This document shows, piece after piece, positions 17,900-29,780 of a DNA stretch of 64,000 nt (position 1 is the first letter of the stretch; every line of letters starts with the position of its first letter). The notes under the pieces are model-generated. The model ran no database searches. It saw only the letters and a program-made list of their open reading frames with translations, and was not told the origin of the DNA. The stretch spans positions 496,001-560,000 of the forward strand of contig NZ_JAFJMJ010000001.1 in the NCBI RefSeq assembly GCF_017309385.1, read 5' to 3'. Source of the stretch: Amycolatopsis sp. 195334CR. Its GTDB lineage: Bacteria > Actinomycetota > Actinomycetes > Mycobacteriales > Pseudonocardiaceae. The position numbers and the translations under genes are program-made.

Positions 17900-17965
17900 G
17901 TCGACCTCCGGTGTGCTTCCCCGACGCACCGGCTCAACCTGGCAAACCCGGTCCGGCCGGGGAAA

Positions 17966-17977
17966 GGGCCGAAAGTC
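17966..17977 (-). promoter_or_regulatory. DevR-box-like site upstream of PNPOx-devR-devS
   Basis: The 12-base core GGGCCGAAAGTC is identical to that before the nitroreductase gene, in the same orientation and at almost the same distance (67 versus 66 bases) from the start codon. It overlaps the stop codon of the upstream GH2 gene, so this operon's promoter lies in the GH2 3' end. Confidence 0.6.
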
Positions 17978-19697
17978 ACCGATCTTGGGGCTGGCTGCCC
18001 GCCTCGATCGCCTTTCGATTGTGTGCCGCGGCCACCGCTGTGTCGAGCTTCGCCGTCCGGCGGTCGTAGGTGAAAAATCCGTTCACCTCGTTCTCCACGT
18101 CGGTGGTCTGGGTGTAGATGGCACCCGAAAGGCCCACCGCGGGCACGAGTCGCGCGAGTTCGCGGCTCACTTCGGCGTAGCGCCGGGTCAGTTCCTCGGG
18201 GCTGCCGGTCATCTCGTACGCCATCGGCGGGCCGGGCCAGGTGTGCTCCGGCACCACCAGGCCCAGTCCGCCGTATTCGCCGTCGACGGTCACGCGCGCG
18301 TCGATGATTTCGGGGCGGCCGGGGCCGACGTAGGTGTGGTCGTCGTAGATGTCCCCCGCGCCGGTGTCGTGGTGCGAATGGCAGCAGTTCACGCCGCTGC
18401 TCGCGTTCACCATGCGGGTGGGGTCGGCTTCGCGCACCAGTGCGGAGATCCGCACGGTGTCGTACTCGCCCCAGCCCTCGTTGAACGGCACCCAGCCCAC
18501 CAGCGAGGTGACCCCGCGCAGCTGGTCGATCAGTTCGAGCAGTTCGGCCTCGAACCGCCGCTGTGCCTCCGGTACGGGCGGCGCCTGCGGTCCCGGCGGG
18601 TTGTCCAGCACCACCGGCAGGGACGGCATGTCCTGCCAGACCAGCAGGCCGAGCTTGTCGGCCCAGTAGTACCAGCGGGCGGGCTCGACCTTCGCGTGCT
18701 TGCGGACGAAGTTGAAGCCGAGTTCCTTGGTCTGCTCCAGGTCGAAGCGCAGCGCGTCGTCGGTGGGCGCGGTGTAGACGCCGTCGGGCCAGTAACCCTG
18801 GTCGAGCGGGCCGTGCAGGAAGGTGACGCGGCCGTTCAACGCGATCCGCGGCCGTCCTCGCTCGTCGCGGGCGACGCCGATGGTGCGCAGCCCGGCGTAC
18901 CCGCGGACCACGTCGTCGCCCAGCCGGACGGTCAGGTCGTACAGGTACGGGTCGTCGGGCGACCAGAGGCGCGGGGACGGCACCTCGACGCGGATGGCGC
19001 GACCGGCGGGCCCGTCGGCGCGGGCGACCTCGTCCCCGTCCGGCGTGCTGACCACGACCTCCACCCGGTCACCGCCGGACACGCGCGGGGTGACGGTGAG
19101 CCCGGTCAGGTCGCTGTCGACGTCGAGCCGCCGGACGTGGTCGGCCGGGACGGGCTCCAGCCAGACGGTCTGCCAGATGCCGGAGGCACCGGTGTAGAGG
19201 ATGCCGCCGGGGGCCCGGCGCTGCTTGCCCAGCGGGAAGGTGCCGATGTCGACGCGGTCCTCGGCGCGGACGAGCACCTCCTGCGGTCCGTCCGCCCGCA
19301 GCGCGTCGGTGATGTCCGCGCTGAACTCGGTGTAGCCGCCTTCGTGCTCGGCGACCAGCTGGTGGTTCACCCAGACGGTGGCGCACTGGTCGACCGCGCC
19401 GAAGTGCAGCAGTACCCGCTCCCCCGCCCAGTCACCGGGGATTTCGAAGGTCCGGCGGTACCACATCAGGTCGTCGTGCCTGCCGATGCCGGACAGCGCG
19501 GATTCCGGCGGGTACGGCACCAGGATCCGCTCGCCGCGGCGGTGCTCGGTGGTGTACTCCCAGAGGCCGTTGAGGTTCAGCCAGCGCTCGCGGACCAGGC
19601 GCGGGCGCGGGTACTCGGGCAGGGCGTTGTCCGGGCCGACCTCGTGCGTCCATGGGGTGGGCAGAACGGTCTCCGCGGGCTTCCAGTCCGTGCTCAT
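17976..19697 (-). CDS. GH2-family glycosidase (beta-galactosidase/glucuronidase type)
   Basis: A 573-residue glycoside hydrolase family 2 enzyme with an N-terminal jelly-roll sugar-binding domain (LNLNGLWEYTT, YRRTFEIPGDW), an Ig-like domain and a C-terminal TIM barrel. The acid/base Glu is in GWVPFNEGWGEYD and the nucleophile Glu is probably in VTVDGEYGGLG. No signal peptide is seen, so it is probably cytosolic. An alternative start 18 bases upstream exists. It separates the devR operon from the divergent glycosyltransferase gene. The sugar specificity is unknown. Confidence 0.88.
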   Translation of the reverse strand: MSTDWKPAETVLPTPWTHEVGPDNALPEYPRPRLVRERWLNLNGLWEYTTEHRRGERILVPYPPESALSGIGRHDDLMWYRRTFEIPGDWAGERVLLHFGAVDQCATVWVNHQLVAEHEGGYTEFSADITDALRADGPQEVLVRAEDRVDIGTFPLGKQRRAPGGILYTGASGIWQTVWLEPVPADHVRRLDVDSDLTGLTVTPRVSGGDRVEVVVSTPDGDEVARADGPAGRAIRVEVPSPRLWSPDDPYLYDLTVRLGDDVVRGYAGLRTIGVARDERGRPRIALNGRVTFLHGPLDQGYWPDGVYTAPTDDALRFDLEQTKELGFNFVRKHAKVEPARWYYWADKLGLLVWQDMPSLPVVLDNPPGPQAPPVPEAQRRFEAELLELIDQLRGVTSLVGWVPFNEGWGEYDTVRISALVREADPTRMVNASSGVNCCHSHHDTGAGDIYDDHTYVGPGRPEIIDARVTVDGEYGGLGLVVPEHTWPGPPMAYEMTGSPEELTRRYAEVSRELARLVPAVGLSGAIYTQTTDVENEVNGFFTYDRRTAKLDTAVAAAHNRKAIEAGSQPQDR

Positions 19698-19768
19698 CAC
19701 CCCCGATGCTGGCAAAGATCGGCCACGGCCGCACGGGACCGGCTTGACTCACGAGTAACCTGCCCCTC

Positions 19769-21022
19769 ATGCGCGTGTTGATGCTCTCCTGGGAGTACCC
19801 GCCGGTTGTCGTCGGCGGTCTGGCCCGGCACGTCCACGCGCTGGCCAGGCACCTGGTCCGCGACGGGCACGAGGTGGTGGTGCTGTGCCGGCACGTGGCG
19901 GGCACCGACGCCTCGACGCACCCGCAGACCGATCGGGTGGTCGAGGGCGTGCGGATCATCCGGGTCGCCGAGGACCCGATGCACGTCACCTTCGAACGCG
20001 ATCTGGTGGCCTGGACGCTGGCCATGGGCCACGCGATGATCCGCGCCGGGACCGAGCTGCTCCGCGGCTGGTCGCCCGAGGTGGTCCACGCGCACGACTG
20101 GCTGGTCACGCACCCGGCGATCGCGCTGGCCGAGGCCGCGCGGGTGCCGCTGGTCGGCACCATCCACGCCACCGAGGCCGGGCGGCACTCGGGGTGGCTG
20201 TCGCACCCGCTCAACCAGCAGGTGCACTCGGTCGAGTGGTGGCTGGCGAACCGGTCCGACGCGCTGATCACCTGCTCGCAGGCGATGCGCGCGGAGGTCG
20301 GGCACCTGTTCGAGGTGTCGCCGGAGGAGATCACCGTGATCCACAACGGGATCGAGGAGCGCGGCTGGCAGGTGCCCGCCGCCGAGATCGAGCACGCGCG
20401 GCGGACCTACAGCCCGGAAGGCGCTCCCCTGCTGCTCTACTTCGGCAGGCTGGAGTGGGAGAAGGGGGTCCAGGACCTGCTCGCCGCGCTGCCGCGCATC
20501 CGGCGCGACCACCCCGGCACGCGGCTGGTGGTGGCCGGCAAGGGGCGGCACCTGGAGGAGCTGGTCGAGCAGGCGAAGAAGCTGCGCATCCGGCGGGCGG
20601 TGGAGTTCGTCGGCCACCTGTCCGACCGGGACCTGCGCGCGGTGCTGTCCGCGGCGGACGCGGTGGTGCTGCCGAGCCGGTACGAGCCGTTCGGGATCGT
20701 CGCGCTGGAGGCCGCGGCGGCGAAGGCGCCGCTGGTGGCGTCGACCGCGGGCGGGCTCGGTGAGGTGGTCGTCGACCAGGTGACCGGGCTGGCGTTCACC
20801 CCGGGTGACGTGGCCGCGCTCGGCGCCGCGGTGGACGCCGTGCTGGCGGACGACCGGGCCGCGCGGCGCCGCGCCGCCGCCGCGCAGGCCCGGCTGGCCG
20901 CGGACTTCGACTGGTGCCGGATCGCCGAAGACACCGCGGCCGTCTACCGCCGGGCGCGGATCTCCGAACCCGAGGTACTGGGCCGCCCCAAAATCGCCAC
21001 CGGCAACGCCTTCCCCAGCTGA
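19769..21022 (+). CDS. GT4-family glycosyltransferase (Rv3032-like alpha-glucan synthase)
   Basis: GT-B fold glycosyltransferase of 417 residues, starting MRVLMLSWEYPPVVVGGLA, the form seen in GlgA/GlgM-like actinobacterial enzymes. The donor-binding region includes YFGRLEWEKGVQDLL and SRYEPFGIVALEAAA (E-x7-E motif). It corresponds to Rv3032, the alpha-1,4-glucosyltransferase of MGLP and glycogen synthesis, whose partners (methyltransferase, GH57) lie 5.6 kb upstream on the same strand. A perfect hairpin repeat follows the gene. Confidence 0.9.
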   Translation: MRVLMLSWEYPPVVVGGLARHVHALARHLVRDGHEVVVLCRHVAGTDASTHPQTDRVVEGVRIIRVAEDPMHVTFERDLVAWTLAMGHAMIRAGTELLRGWSPEVVHAHDWLVTHPAIALAEAARVPLVGTIHATEAGRHSGWLSHPLNQQVHSVEWWLANRSDALITCSQAMRAEVGHLFEVSPEEITVIHNGIEERGWQVPAAEIEHARRTYSPEGAPLLLYFGRLEWEKGVQDLLAALPRIRRDHPGTRLVVAGKGRHLEELVEQAKKLRIRRAVEFVGHLSDRDLRAVLSAADAVVLPSRYEPFGIVALEAAAAKAPLVASTAGGLGEVVVDQVTGLAFTPGDVAALGAAVDAVLADDRAARRRAAAAQARLAADFDWCRIAEDTAAVYRRARISEPEVLGRPKIATGNAFPS

Positions 21023-21056
21023 CGCCCCGGGGGCGCCCCCGAGGCGCCGGTCTGGT

Positions 21057-21109
21057 GCTGTGAATGTGGCTTTCACTGCGGATTCGGCAGTGAAAGCCAC
21101 ATTCACAGC
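21057..21109. repeat. 23-bp-stem hairpin, dispersed repeat family 2 (copy 1)
   Basis: Perfect arms at 21057-21079 and 21087-21109 containing GAATGTGGCTTTCACTGC and its complement, with loop GGATTCG. It lies just 3' of the glycosyltransferase gene. A second copy, with a longer loop, follows ramB at 27074-27130. It is probably a transcription terminator carried by a dispersed palindromic element. Confidence 0.92.
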
Positions 21110-21114
21110 GTCGG

Positions 21115-21186
21115 CGGGGGCGAGGCGGACACGGGGCGGGGGCGAGGCGGACGCGGGGCGGGGGCGGAGGCGCGGCGGGAGCGGGG
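21115..21186. repeat. GC-rich 22-bp tandem repeat
   Basis: Two nearly identical 22-base units (21115-21136 and 21137-21158, core GGGGGCGAGGCGGAC) followed by a degenerate third, all G/C. The block is between convergent genes; the rest of the 257-base gap shows no gene. Confidence 0.75.
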
Positions 21187-21279
21187 AGGGGCGGGCGCCA
21201 CTGGTGAGCGGGAGTGAAGAGCCCCCGTGGTCGCGGCTCCAGTCACGCGGCCACGAGGGCTGGTCTGCTGGACGGGCCG

Positions 21280-23997
<2,718 letters not shown>

Positions 23998-24047
23998 CTG
24001 GTTCCTCCGGAACTGGCTTTCTCGCGGGAGAGGAGAAGAAGGGGAAG

Positions 24048-24109
24048 GGAAGCCGCCGGGCCACCCCAGTCGTGCGGGCGACTACGGGGGGCCGGGCCCG
24101 GCGGCTTCC
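24048..24109. terminator. Hairpin between aceA and aceB
   Basis: Perfect 13-base stem GGAAGCCGCCGGG/CCCGGCGGCTTCC with a 36-base loop. It lies 17 bases after the aceA stop and about 50 before the aceB start, and may attenuate aceB or separate the two mRNAs. Confidence 0.6.
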
Positions 24110-24125
24110 GGGGACTGGCCGGGGC

Positions 24126-25412
<1,287 letters not shown>

Positions 25413-25422
25413 CTTTCCCACC

Positions 25423-25437
25423 TTTGCGAACTTTGCG
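25423..25437. promoter_or_regulatory. RamB-type site in aceA leader
   Basis: TTTGCGAACTTTGCG resembles the TTTGCAAACTTT-like RamB operator of corynebacteria. It lies 11-25 bases from the aceA ATG, overlapping the ribosome-binding region. Confidence 0.55.
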
Positions 25438-25505
25438 ATTACTCGCTTCCTGTTCCGACCATGACATGTGCTGCGGAAACGCGCCTAGAGCTCCAATTTG
25501 CCAAA

Positions 25506-25519
25506 TTTTGCAAACTTTT
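25506..25519. promoter_or_regulatory. RamB-type site between aceA and ramB
   Basis: TTTTGCAAACTTTT matches the RamB motif known from corynebacterial acetate genes. It is in the 222-base aceA/ramB divergent region, which is strikingly AT-rich against the background. Further TTGCGAAC-like half sites follow at about 25538-25560. Confidence 0.65.
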
Positions 25520-25634
25520 CGTAGCATGCGAGCGAAGGTTGCGAACACGTAGTTCGCAGACCTGCGGAATCCCCCGAGCTTGATCGTTTACTTGATCGTT
25601 CAGGCCGGGAAACCTTCCGGAAAGGACCGGTTCA

Positions 25635-27059
25635 GTGGACAAAACCTTCGCCGGCGCGAAACTGCGCCACCTGCGTGAGACGCGCTCGATGAGCCAGGCC
25701 GACCTCGCCCGGCTGCTGGAGATCTCGCCGAGCTACCTCAACCAGATCGAGCACAACGCCCGTCCGCTGACCGTGCCGGTGCTGTTCCGCATCACCCAGG
25801 CCTTCGGCGTGGACGCCGAGTTCTTCGCGAACAACGACACCGCGCGCCTGGTCGCCGACGTGCGCGAAGCCCTGCTCGACGAGTCGCTCGGCGTGCAGGC
25901 CACCACCGGCGAGATCAACGAACTGGCGACGAACCTGCCGTCGATCGCCCAGGCGCTGGTCCGGCTGCACCGGCGGTACCGGGACGCGGTGGAGAACACC
26001 GCGGCGCTGGTGGCCGAGGACGGCAGCGGGGTGCACGGCAGCGCGGCCGGTCCGCTGCCGCACGAGGAGGTGCGCGACTTCTTCTACGAACGCGAGAACT
26101 ACGTCGCCGAGCTGGACGAACGCGCCGAGCGGATGGCCGCCGAGCTGCCGCTGCGCCGGGGTGAGGTGCTGTCCGCGCTGCGGGACCGGCTGACCGAGCG
26201 CTACGGCGTGCACGTCACCAGCGAGGGCATCGACGAGGCGGTCGGCGAGCAGCACCGGTACGAGCCGCACGCGCGGGTGCTGCGGATGGCGCCGAGCCTG
26301 CGGGTCGGGCAGCAGGCGTTCCGCATGGCCTCGCAGATCGCGCTGCTGGAGTACGACGACCTGATCGCCGAACTGGCCGATTCGTGGGCGTTCTCCGGTC
26401 CGGCCGCGCGCTCGCTGGCGCGGGTGGGGCTGGCGAACTACTTCGCCGGCGCGCTGATCCTGCCGTACGAGCAGTTCTACCGGCGGGCCGAGGAGTACCG
26501 GTACGACATCGAGCGGTTGTGCGACCACTTCGGGGTCGGCTTCGAAACGGCGTGCCACCGGCTGTCCACCCTGCAGCGGCCGAAGATGCGCGGGGTGCCG
26601 TTCTCGTTCGTGCGGGTGGACCGCGCGGGGAACATGTCGAAGCGGCAGTCGGCGGCGGGGTTCCACTTCTCCCGCGTCGGCGGGGCGTGCCCGCTGTGGA
26701 ACATCTACGAGGCGTTCACCTCACCGGGCAAGATCCTGACGCAGATCGCGTCGCTGCCGGACGGCAAGAGCTACTTCTGGATCGCGCGGACGATCTCGCG
26801 GAACATCGGCGGCTTCGGGTCGCCGGGGAAGATGTTCACCGTCGGCCTGGGTTGTGAACTCCGCCACGCGCGGCGGCTCGTCTACTCGACCGGCCTGGAC
26901 CTGGACGACCGGGCCGCCGCCACGCCGATCGGCATGGGGTGCAAGGTCTGCGAACGCCCGGCCTGCCCGCAACGCGCCTTCCCGACGATCGGCAAGCAGC
27001 TGACGGTCGACGAGAACACGAGCACCTTCGTGCCGTACCCCGCCGTGCCGAAGCCGTGA
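25635..27059 (+). CDS. ramB: RamB-type short-chain-fatty-acid/acetate regulator
   Basis: A 474-residue regulator with an N-terminal XRE HTH (GAKLRHLRETRSMSQADLARLLEISPSYLNQIE, about 7-40), a central ImmA/IrrE-like domain and the C-terminal conserved domain with Cys-rich GMGCKVCERPACPQRAFP. This architecture is that of RamB (Rv0465c and corynebacterial RamB), which controls aceA/aceB according to carbon source. It is divergent from aceA with matching operator-like sites between them. A family-2 hairpin repeat follows its stop. Confidence 0.93.
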   Translation: MDKTFAGAKLRHLRETRSMSQADLARLLEISPSYLNQIEHNARPLTVPVLFRITQAFGVDAEFFANNDTARLVADVREALLDESLGVQATTGEINELATNLPSIAQALVRLHRRYRDAVENTAALVAEDGSGVHGSAAGPLPHEEVRDFFYERENYVAELDERAERMAAELPLRRGEVLSALRDRLTERYGVHVTSEGIDEAVGEQHRYEPHARVLRMAPSLRVGQQAFRMASQIALLEYDDLIAELADSWAFSGPAARSLARVGLANYFAGALILPYEQFYRRAEEYRYDIERLCDHFGVGFETACHRLSTLQRPKMRGVPFSFVRVDRAGNMSKRQSAAGFHFSRVGGACPLWNIYEAFTSPGKILTQIASLPDGKSYFWIARTISRNIGGFGSPGKMFTVGLGCELRHARRLVYSTGLDLDDRAAATPIGMGCKVCERPACPQRAFPTIGKQLTVDENTSTFVPYPAVPKP

Positions 27060-27073
27060 ACGTGGCTGGCGGC

Positions 27074-27130
27074 GTGCAGTGAATGTGGCTTTCACTGCGC
27101 CTGACGCTGTGAAAGCCACATTCACTGCAC
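27074..27130. repeat. 22-bp-stem hairpin, dispersed repeat family 2 (copy 2)
   Basis: Arms 27074-27095 and 27109-27130 share GAATGTGGCTTTCAC with the copy at 21057, but the outer bases (GTGCA) and the 13-base loop differ. It lies 15 bases after the ramB stop. The outer bases differ between the copies but still pair, so pairing itself appears to be maintained. Confidence 0.92.
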
Positions 27131-27178
27131 GCCCCTCCCCCGATCGGGGCAGCGCGTGCCCGGAGTAGGTTCCCCGGC

Positions 27179-28441
27179 ATGCAGGGTGTGCGCACGGCGG
27201 AAGTAAGCGCGGAACTGGTCGATCAGGCCGCGGAACGGCTGGCCGGGGTGGTCACCAGGACCCCGCTCGAACCCAGTTCCCGGCTCTCCGCGCAGATGAA
27301 CGCCCGGGTCTGGCTCAAGCGCGAGGACCTCCAGACCGTCCGCTCCTACAAGGTCCGCGGTGCCTACAACTTCATCGTGCAGCTCGACGAGGCGGTCCGC
27401 GCCCGTGGGGTGGTCTGCGCCAGCGCGGGCAACCACGCGCAGGGCGTCGCCTACGCGTGCCGCCGGCTCGGGGCCAACGGCCGCGTTTTCGTGCCGCGCA
27501 CCACACCGCGGCAGAAGCGGGAGCGGATCGCCACGCTCGGCGGGGCGCACGTCGAGGTCATCGTCACCGGCGACTCGTACGAGGACGCCTCCGCCGAGGC
27601 CAAGCGCGAGGCCGAGCGCACCGGCGCCACCCTGGTGCCCGCCTTCGACGACCCGCGCACGGTCGCCGGGCAGGGCACCGTCGCCCGCGAGATCGTCGCG
27701 CAGCTGGGCTTCGCGCCGGACGTCCTGGTGGTGCCGGTCGGCGGTGGCGGGCTGCTCGCCGGGATCGTCACCTGGATGCGCGAACGCCACCCGACGACCC
27801 GGATCGTCGGCGTCGAGCCCGCCGGGGCCGCCTGCCTGGCCGCCGCGCTCGAAGCCGGTGGGCCGGTGCGGATCGACACCGTGGACTCCTTCGTCGACGG
27901 CGCCGCGGTGGCCCTCGCCGGTTCGGTCACCTACCCGCTGATCCGCGACAGCGGTGCCGAGCTCACCACCGTCGAAGAGGGCGGGGTGTGCACCGAGATG
28001 CTGGAGCTGTACCAGTCCGACGGCATCATCGCCGAACCCGCCGGCGCGCTGGCCAGCGCCGCGCTCGGCGCGACCGTGGAGATCGGCGCCGGGGAGACCG
28101 TGGTCTGCGTGGTCTCCGGCGGCAACAACGACGTCAGCCGGTACAGCGAGATCCTCGAGCGGTCACTGGTCCACAAGGGACTCAAGCACTACTTCCTGGT
28201 CGGCTTCCCGCAGGAACCCGGTGCGCTGCGCCGCTTCCTCGACGAGGTGCTCGGCCCGGAGGACGACATCACCCTGTTCGAGTACGTCAAGCGCAACAGC
28301 CGGGAGACCGGCCCGGCGCTGATCGGGATCGAGATCGAGCGCCCGGCCGACCTGCCCGGCCTGCTGGACCGCCTCGAAGCCAGCCCGCTCCAGGTGGAAC
28401 GGGTGGAACCGGGCAGTCCCCTGTTTCACTTCCTGCTCTAG
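27179..28441 (+). CDS. ilvA: Threonine ammonia-lyase (threonine dehydratase)
   Basis: PLP-dependent deamination of threonine to 2-oxobutyrate, the first step to isoleucine; 420 residues. The PLP lysine lies in TVRSYKVRGAYN, the glycine loop is VPVGGGGLLAG, and the C-terminal part (about 335-420: HYFLVGFPQEPGALRRFLDEV) is a single ACT-like regulatory domain, typical of the shorter actinobacterial form. The stop codon interlocks with that of the convergent carboxypeptidase gene (shared CTAG). Confidence 0.94.
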   Translation: MQGVRTAEVSAELVDQAAERLAGVVTRTPLEPSSRLSAQMNARVWLKREDLQTVRSYKVRGAYNFIVQLDEAVRARGVVCASAGNHAQGVAYACRRLGANGRVFVPRTTPRQKRERIATLGGAHVEVIVTGDSYEDASAEAKREAERTGATLVPAFDDPRTVAGQGTVAREIVAQLGFAPDVLVVPVGGGGLLAGIVTWMRERHPTTRIVGVEPAGAACLAAALEAGGPVRIDTVDSFVDGAAVALAGSVTYPLIRDSGAELTTVEEGGVCTEMLELYQSDGIIAEPAGALASAALGATVEIGAGETVVCVVSGGNNDVSRYSEILERSLVHKGLKHYFLVGFPQEPGALRRFLDEVLGPEDDITLFEYVKRNSRETGPALIGIEIERPADLPGLLDRLEASPLQVERVEPGSPLFHFLL

Positions 28442-29697
28442 TCGTCCAACCGGGCTTCGGCGGCCGCGGTGCCGATGTTGGGGCCACGCGGCGGGATCCG
28501 GTCGTACTCGGCCGGGTCCAGGTTCCGCACGTGCCCGCTGGCGATCGAGGACAGCATGCCGTCCAGTCCGATGTAGACGGACTTGGTGAGCACCGCGCGG
28601 TGCTTCTGGCCCAGCGTCTGGGTCTGCCCGCGCACCTCGAACAACACCGTGCCGCTGCCGTTCAGCGCGAACGAGCCGAGCCCGGTGCCGGGCAGGTTGG
28701 TGTCCTGCGGGTACAGGGTGATGTTCCCGAACACCGGCCGGTTGTTCGCCGCGCCCTGCAGCGCGTTGTTCACCGCCACGTTCAGCTGCTTCGAGTACTT
28801 CAGGTCGTACTTCGGGGCGTACTTCTCGTAGCCGGGCGTGGTGGCCGGGTCGTCGACGAACTTGCCGGAGATGGACAGCGTGACGAACTCGTCGGGGTCG
28901 TCCGGCATCACGTAGCAGGCGCCCTGGTGGTGCAGGTCGACGTAGGTGTCCACCTTGCCGAACTCGGCGGTCAGGCCGCGGTAGACGTCCCGCACGATGG
29001 AGGTCTCCGGCGAGAGGTACCAGCCGGTCTGCGCCGAGGTGCCGGGGAAGTCCTCCTTGCGCGGCACGTAGTTCAGGTCGGGGTTGTAGTCGCGGTTGAT
29101 GTCGAACCCGGGCCGCTGCGAGTAGTCGTCACCCTGCAGCGAGCCGGTGTAGTAGTTCCACGCGGGCTGGACGCCCCGCAGCTGCGGGTGGCGCGCGGTG
29201 ACCTCCTGCCACGACATGTCGTTCCCGCGGCGGTCGAGTTCAGCTCCGTCCGGGTTCATCTTCGGGATGGCGACGATGGTCAGCTCGCTGCGCCAGCGCT
29301 TCGCCTTGGCCGAATCGCTGGTGCCGACGAAGTCCAGCAGGTCGAGGATGGCGTCCGTGCCGGTCTTCTCGTTGCCGTGGATCTCGCTGGTCAGCAGCAC
29401 GGCCTTGGGGCCGGTGCCGACGCGCGCCGAGTAGATCTCGCGGCCGCGGTTGCTCCGGCCGAGCTGGTCGACCTCGACCTTGCCGCCGCTGGCGCGCTCG
29501 ATCCGGTCGAGCTCGATGCCGAGTTCGCGGTGGTCGGTGAACTCGTTGACCGGCAGCTCGCGCGGGGTTTCGCTGCACTGGGCGGCGGCGGTGTAGAGGC
29601 CGTCGTCCGGCGCGGCGACGGCCGGCGCGGCGGTGCCGAGCAGGGCGATGCTGGACAGGGTGACCAGGACGAAGGCTGAACGTCTGCGTACGCGCAC
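28438..29697 (-). CDS. Secreted M14-family zinc carboxypeptidase
   Basis: Exported metallopeptidase, 419 residues. A basic N-terminus and signal peptide (MRVRRRSAFVLVTLSSIALL, cleavage near AVAAP) precede the M14 domain. Zinc ligands are in TSEIHGNEKTGT (HxxE) and DLHHQGACYVM (His), and the catalytic Glu is in VLFEVRGQTQ. I start at GTG 29697 because GGAGGAG lies 6-7 bases upstream; an in-frame GTG 15 bases earlier is possible. The target (muropeptide or protein) is unknown. Confidence 0.9.
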   Translation of the reverse strand: MRVRRRSAFVLVTLSSIALLGTAAPAVAAPDDGLYTAAAQCSETPRELPVNEFTDHRELGIELDRIERASGGKVEVDQLGRSNRGREIYSARVGTGPKAVLLTSEIHGNEKTGTDAILDLLDFVGTSDSAKAKRWRSELTIVAIPKMNPDGAELDRRGNDMSWQEVTARHPQLRGVQPAWNYYTGSLQGDDYSQRPGFDINRDYNPDLNYVPRKEDFPGTSAQTGWYLSPETSIVRDVYRGLTAEFGKVDTYVDLHHQGACYVMPDDPDEFVTLSISGKFVDDPATTPGYEKYAPKYDLKYSKQLNVAVNNALQGAANNRPVFGNITLYPQDTNLPGTGLGSFALNGSGTVLFEVRGQTQTLGQKHRAVLTKSVYIGLDGMLSSIASGHVRNLDPAEYDRIPPRGPNIGTAAAEARLDD

Positions 29698-29748
29698 GAG
29701 CTGCTCCTCCACTTCGGGGTGGGGCTCGATGCTAGTTAGTTACAGCAA

Positions 29749-29768
29749 CGAACGGAATCCTCCGTTCG
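29749..29768. terminator. Hairpin after LbH acyltransferase gene
   Basis: CGAACGGA/TCCGTTCG stem with a 4-base loop, 12 bases beyond the stop of the leftward acyltransferase gene. Confidence 0.6.
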
Positions 29769-29780
29769 TCCGGTTTGCCG

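Noticed and set aside
17976..19697. GH2 glycosidase as a member of the MGLP pathway
   Set aside because: It lies between the MGLP genes but on the opposite strand, and I know of no GH2 equivalent in the mycobacterial set; position alone is not enough.
21115..21186. Short tandem repeats as a CRISPR array
   Set aside because: Units are adjacent without unique spacers, purely GC, and no cas genes occur in the window.
26721..27125. Open frame beginning MNVAFTASGAVKATFTA on the minus strand
   Set aside because: The peptide is the translation of the palindromic hairpin repeat after ramB; the rest runs antisense to ramB. The similar peptide near 21060 has the same origin.
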